From contig DJWH01000072.1 in the NCBI GenBank assembly GCA_002441525.1, positions 1 through 6,311 of the forward strand: a stretch of 6,311 nt of DNA, given 5' to 3'. Position 1 is the first letter of the stretch; every line of letters begins with the position of its first letter. Source of the DNA: Acholeplasmataceae bacterium UBA6235. GTDB taxonomy: Bacteria > Bacillota_I > Bacilli_A > Acholeplasmatales > UBA5453. The translations under genes and the position numbers were made by a program. The notes under the pieces are model-generated. The model was not told the DNA's origin and searched no databases. It saw only the letters and a program-made list of their open reading frames with translations. Below, one piece after another: positions 6,286-6,311 of this stretch.

Positions 6286-6311
6286 AAAAAAAACAGAAGA
6301 AATTCTGTTTT
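6286..6311 (+). terminator. Hairpin terminator after the heme lipoprotein gene
   Basis: AAAACAGAA (6290-6298) and TTCTGTTTT (6303-6311) form a perfect 9-bp stem closed by a GAAA loop. The stem lies 30 nt after the TAG stop, is preceded by a run of A and ends in T at the window edge. The A/T runs on both sides suggest it could work in both directions. The full T-tract is cut off by the window end. A smaller ATCAAA/TTTGAT hairpin (6264-6277) lies between stop codon and terminator. Confidence 0.8.

Overview
The window is a compact cell-surface regulation locus from a moderately AT-rich, Gram-positive-type (Bacillota or Mycoplasmatota-like) bacterium. The clues are Firmicutes-style Shine-Dalgarno sequences (AAGGAG, GGGGAG), two classical lipoprotein signal peptides, a subtilisin-like protease with InlB-type and Ig-like repeats, and U-tract terminators. 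The response regulator ends on TGA exactly where its family normally ends, and tryptophan is read from TGG where checked. The standard code (11) therefore applies and a Mycoplasma-type code does not. A wall-less or thin-walled lineage such as the Acholeplasma/Izemoplasma group is possible because the surface proteins are lipoproteins and no LPXTG signal is seen, but this is inference only.

Layout. Positions 1-143 hold no supported gene, but contain a good minus-strand promoter (40-68) that reads out of the left edge. A rho-independent terminator (144-172) closes a four-gene minus-strand operon. In transcription order this operon encodes an OmpR-family response regulator (5018-4347), a membrane sensor histidine kinase (4342-2996), a secreted subtilase (2949-697) and a small Ig-like lipoprotein (707-174). 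The genes are separated by 4 nt, separated by 46 nt, and overlapped by 11 nt, respectively. Divergent from it is a plus-strand lipoprotein gene (5150-6259). It encodes three cytochrome-b5-like heme-binding domains, a very acidic linker and a C-terminal PepSY-like domain, and it ends at a hairpin terminator at the right edge.

The 131-bp divergent intergenic region is the most informative part. It has a perfect 11-bp tandem repeat on one side and a matching pair of TTTTAATG boxes, also 11 bp apart, in opposite orientation on the other. Each pair ends 8-9 bp upstream of a -10 hexamer that lacks a good -35. This is the layout expected of activator-dependent promoters bound by a dimeric PhoB/OmpR-type regulator. 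The inferred circuit is that the kinase senses something outside the membrane and the regulator activates its own operon (including the protease and Ig lipoprotein) together with the heme lipoprotein. The signal and the protease target are not determinable from sequence alone.
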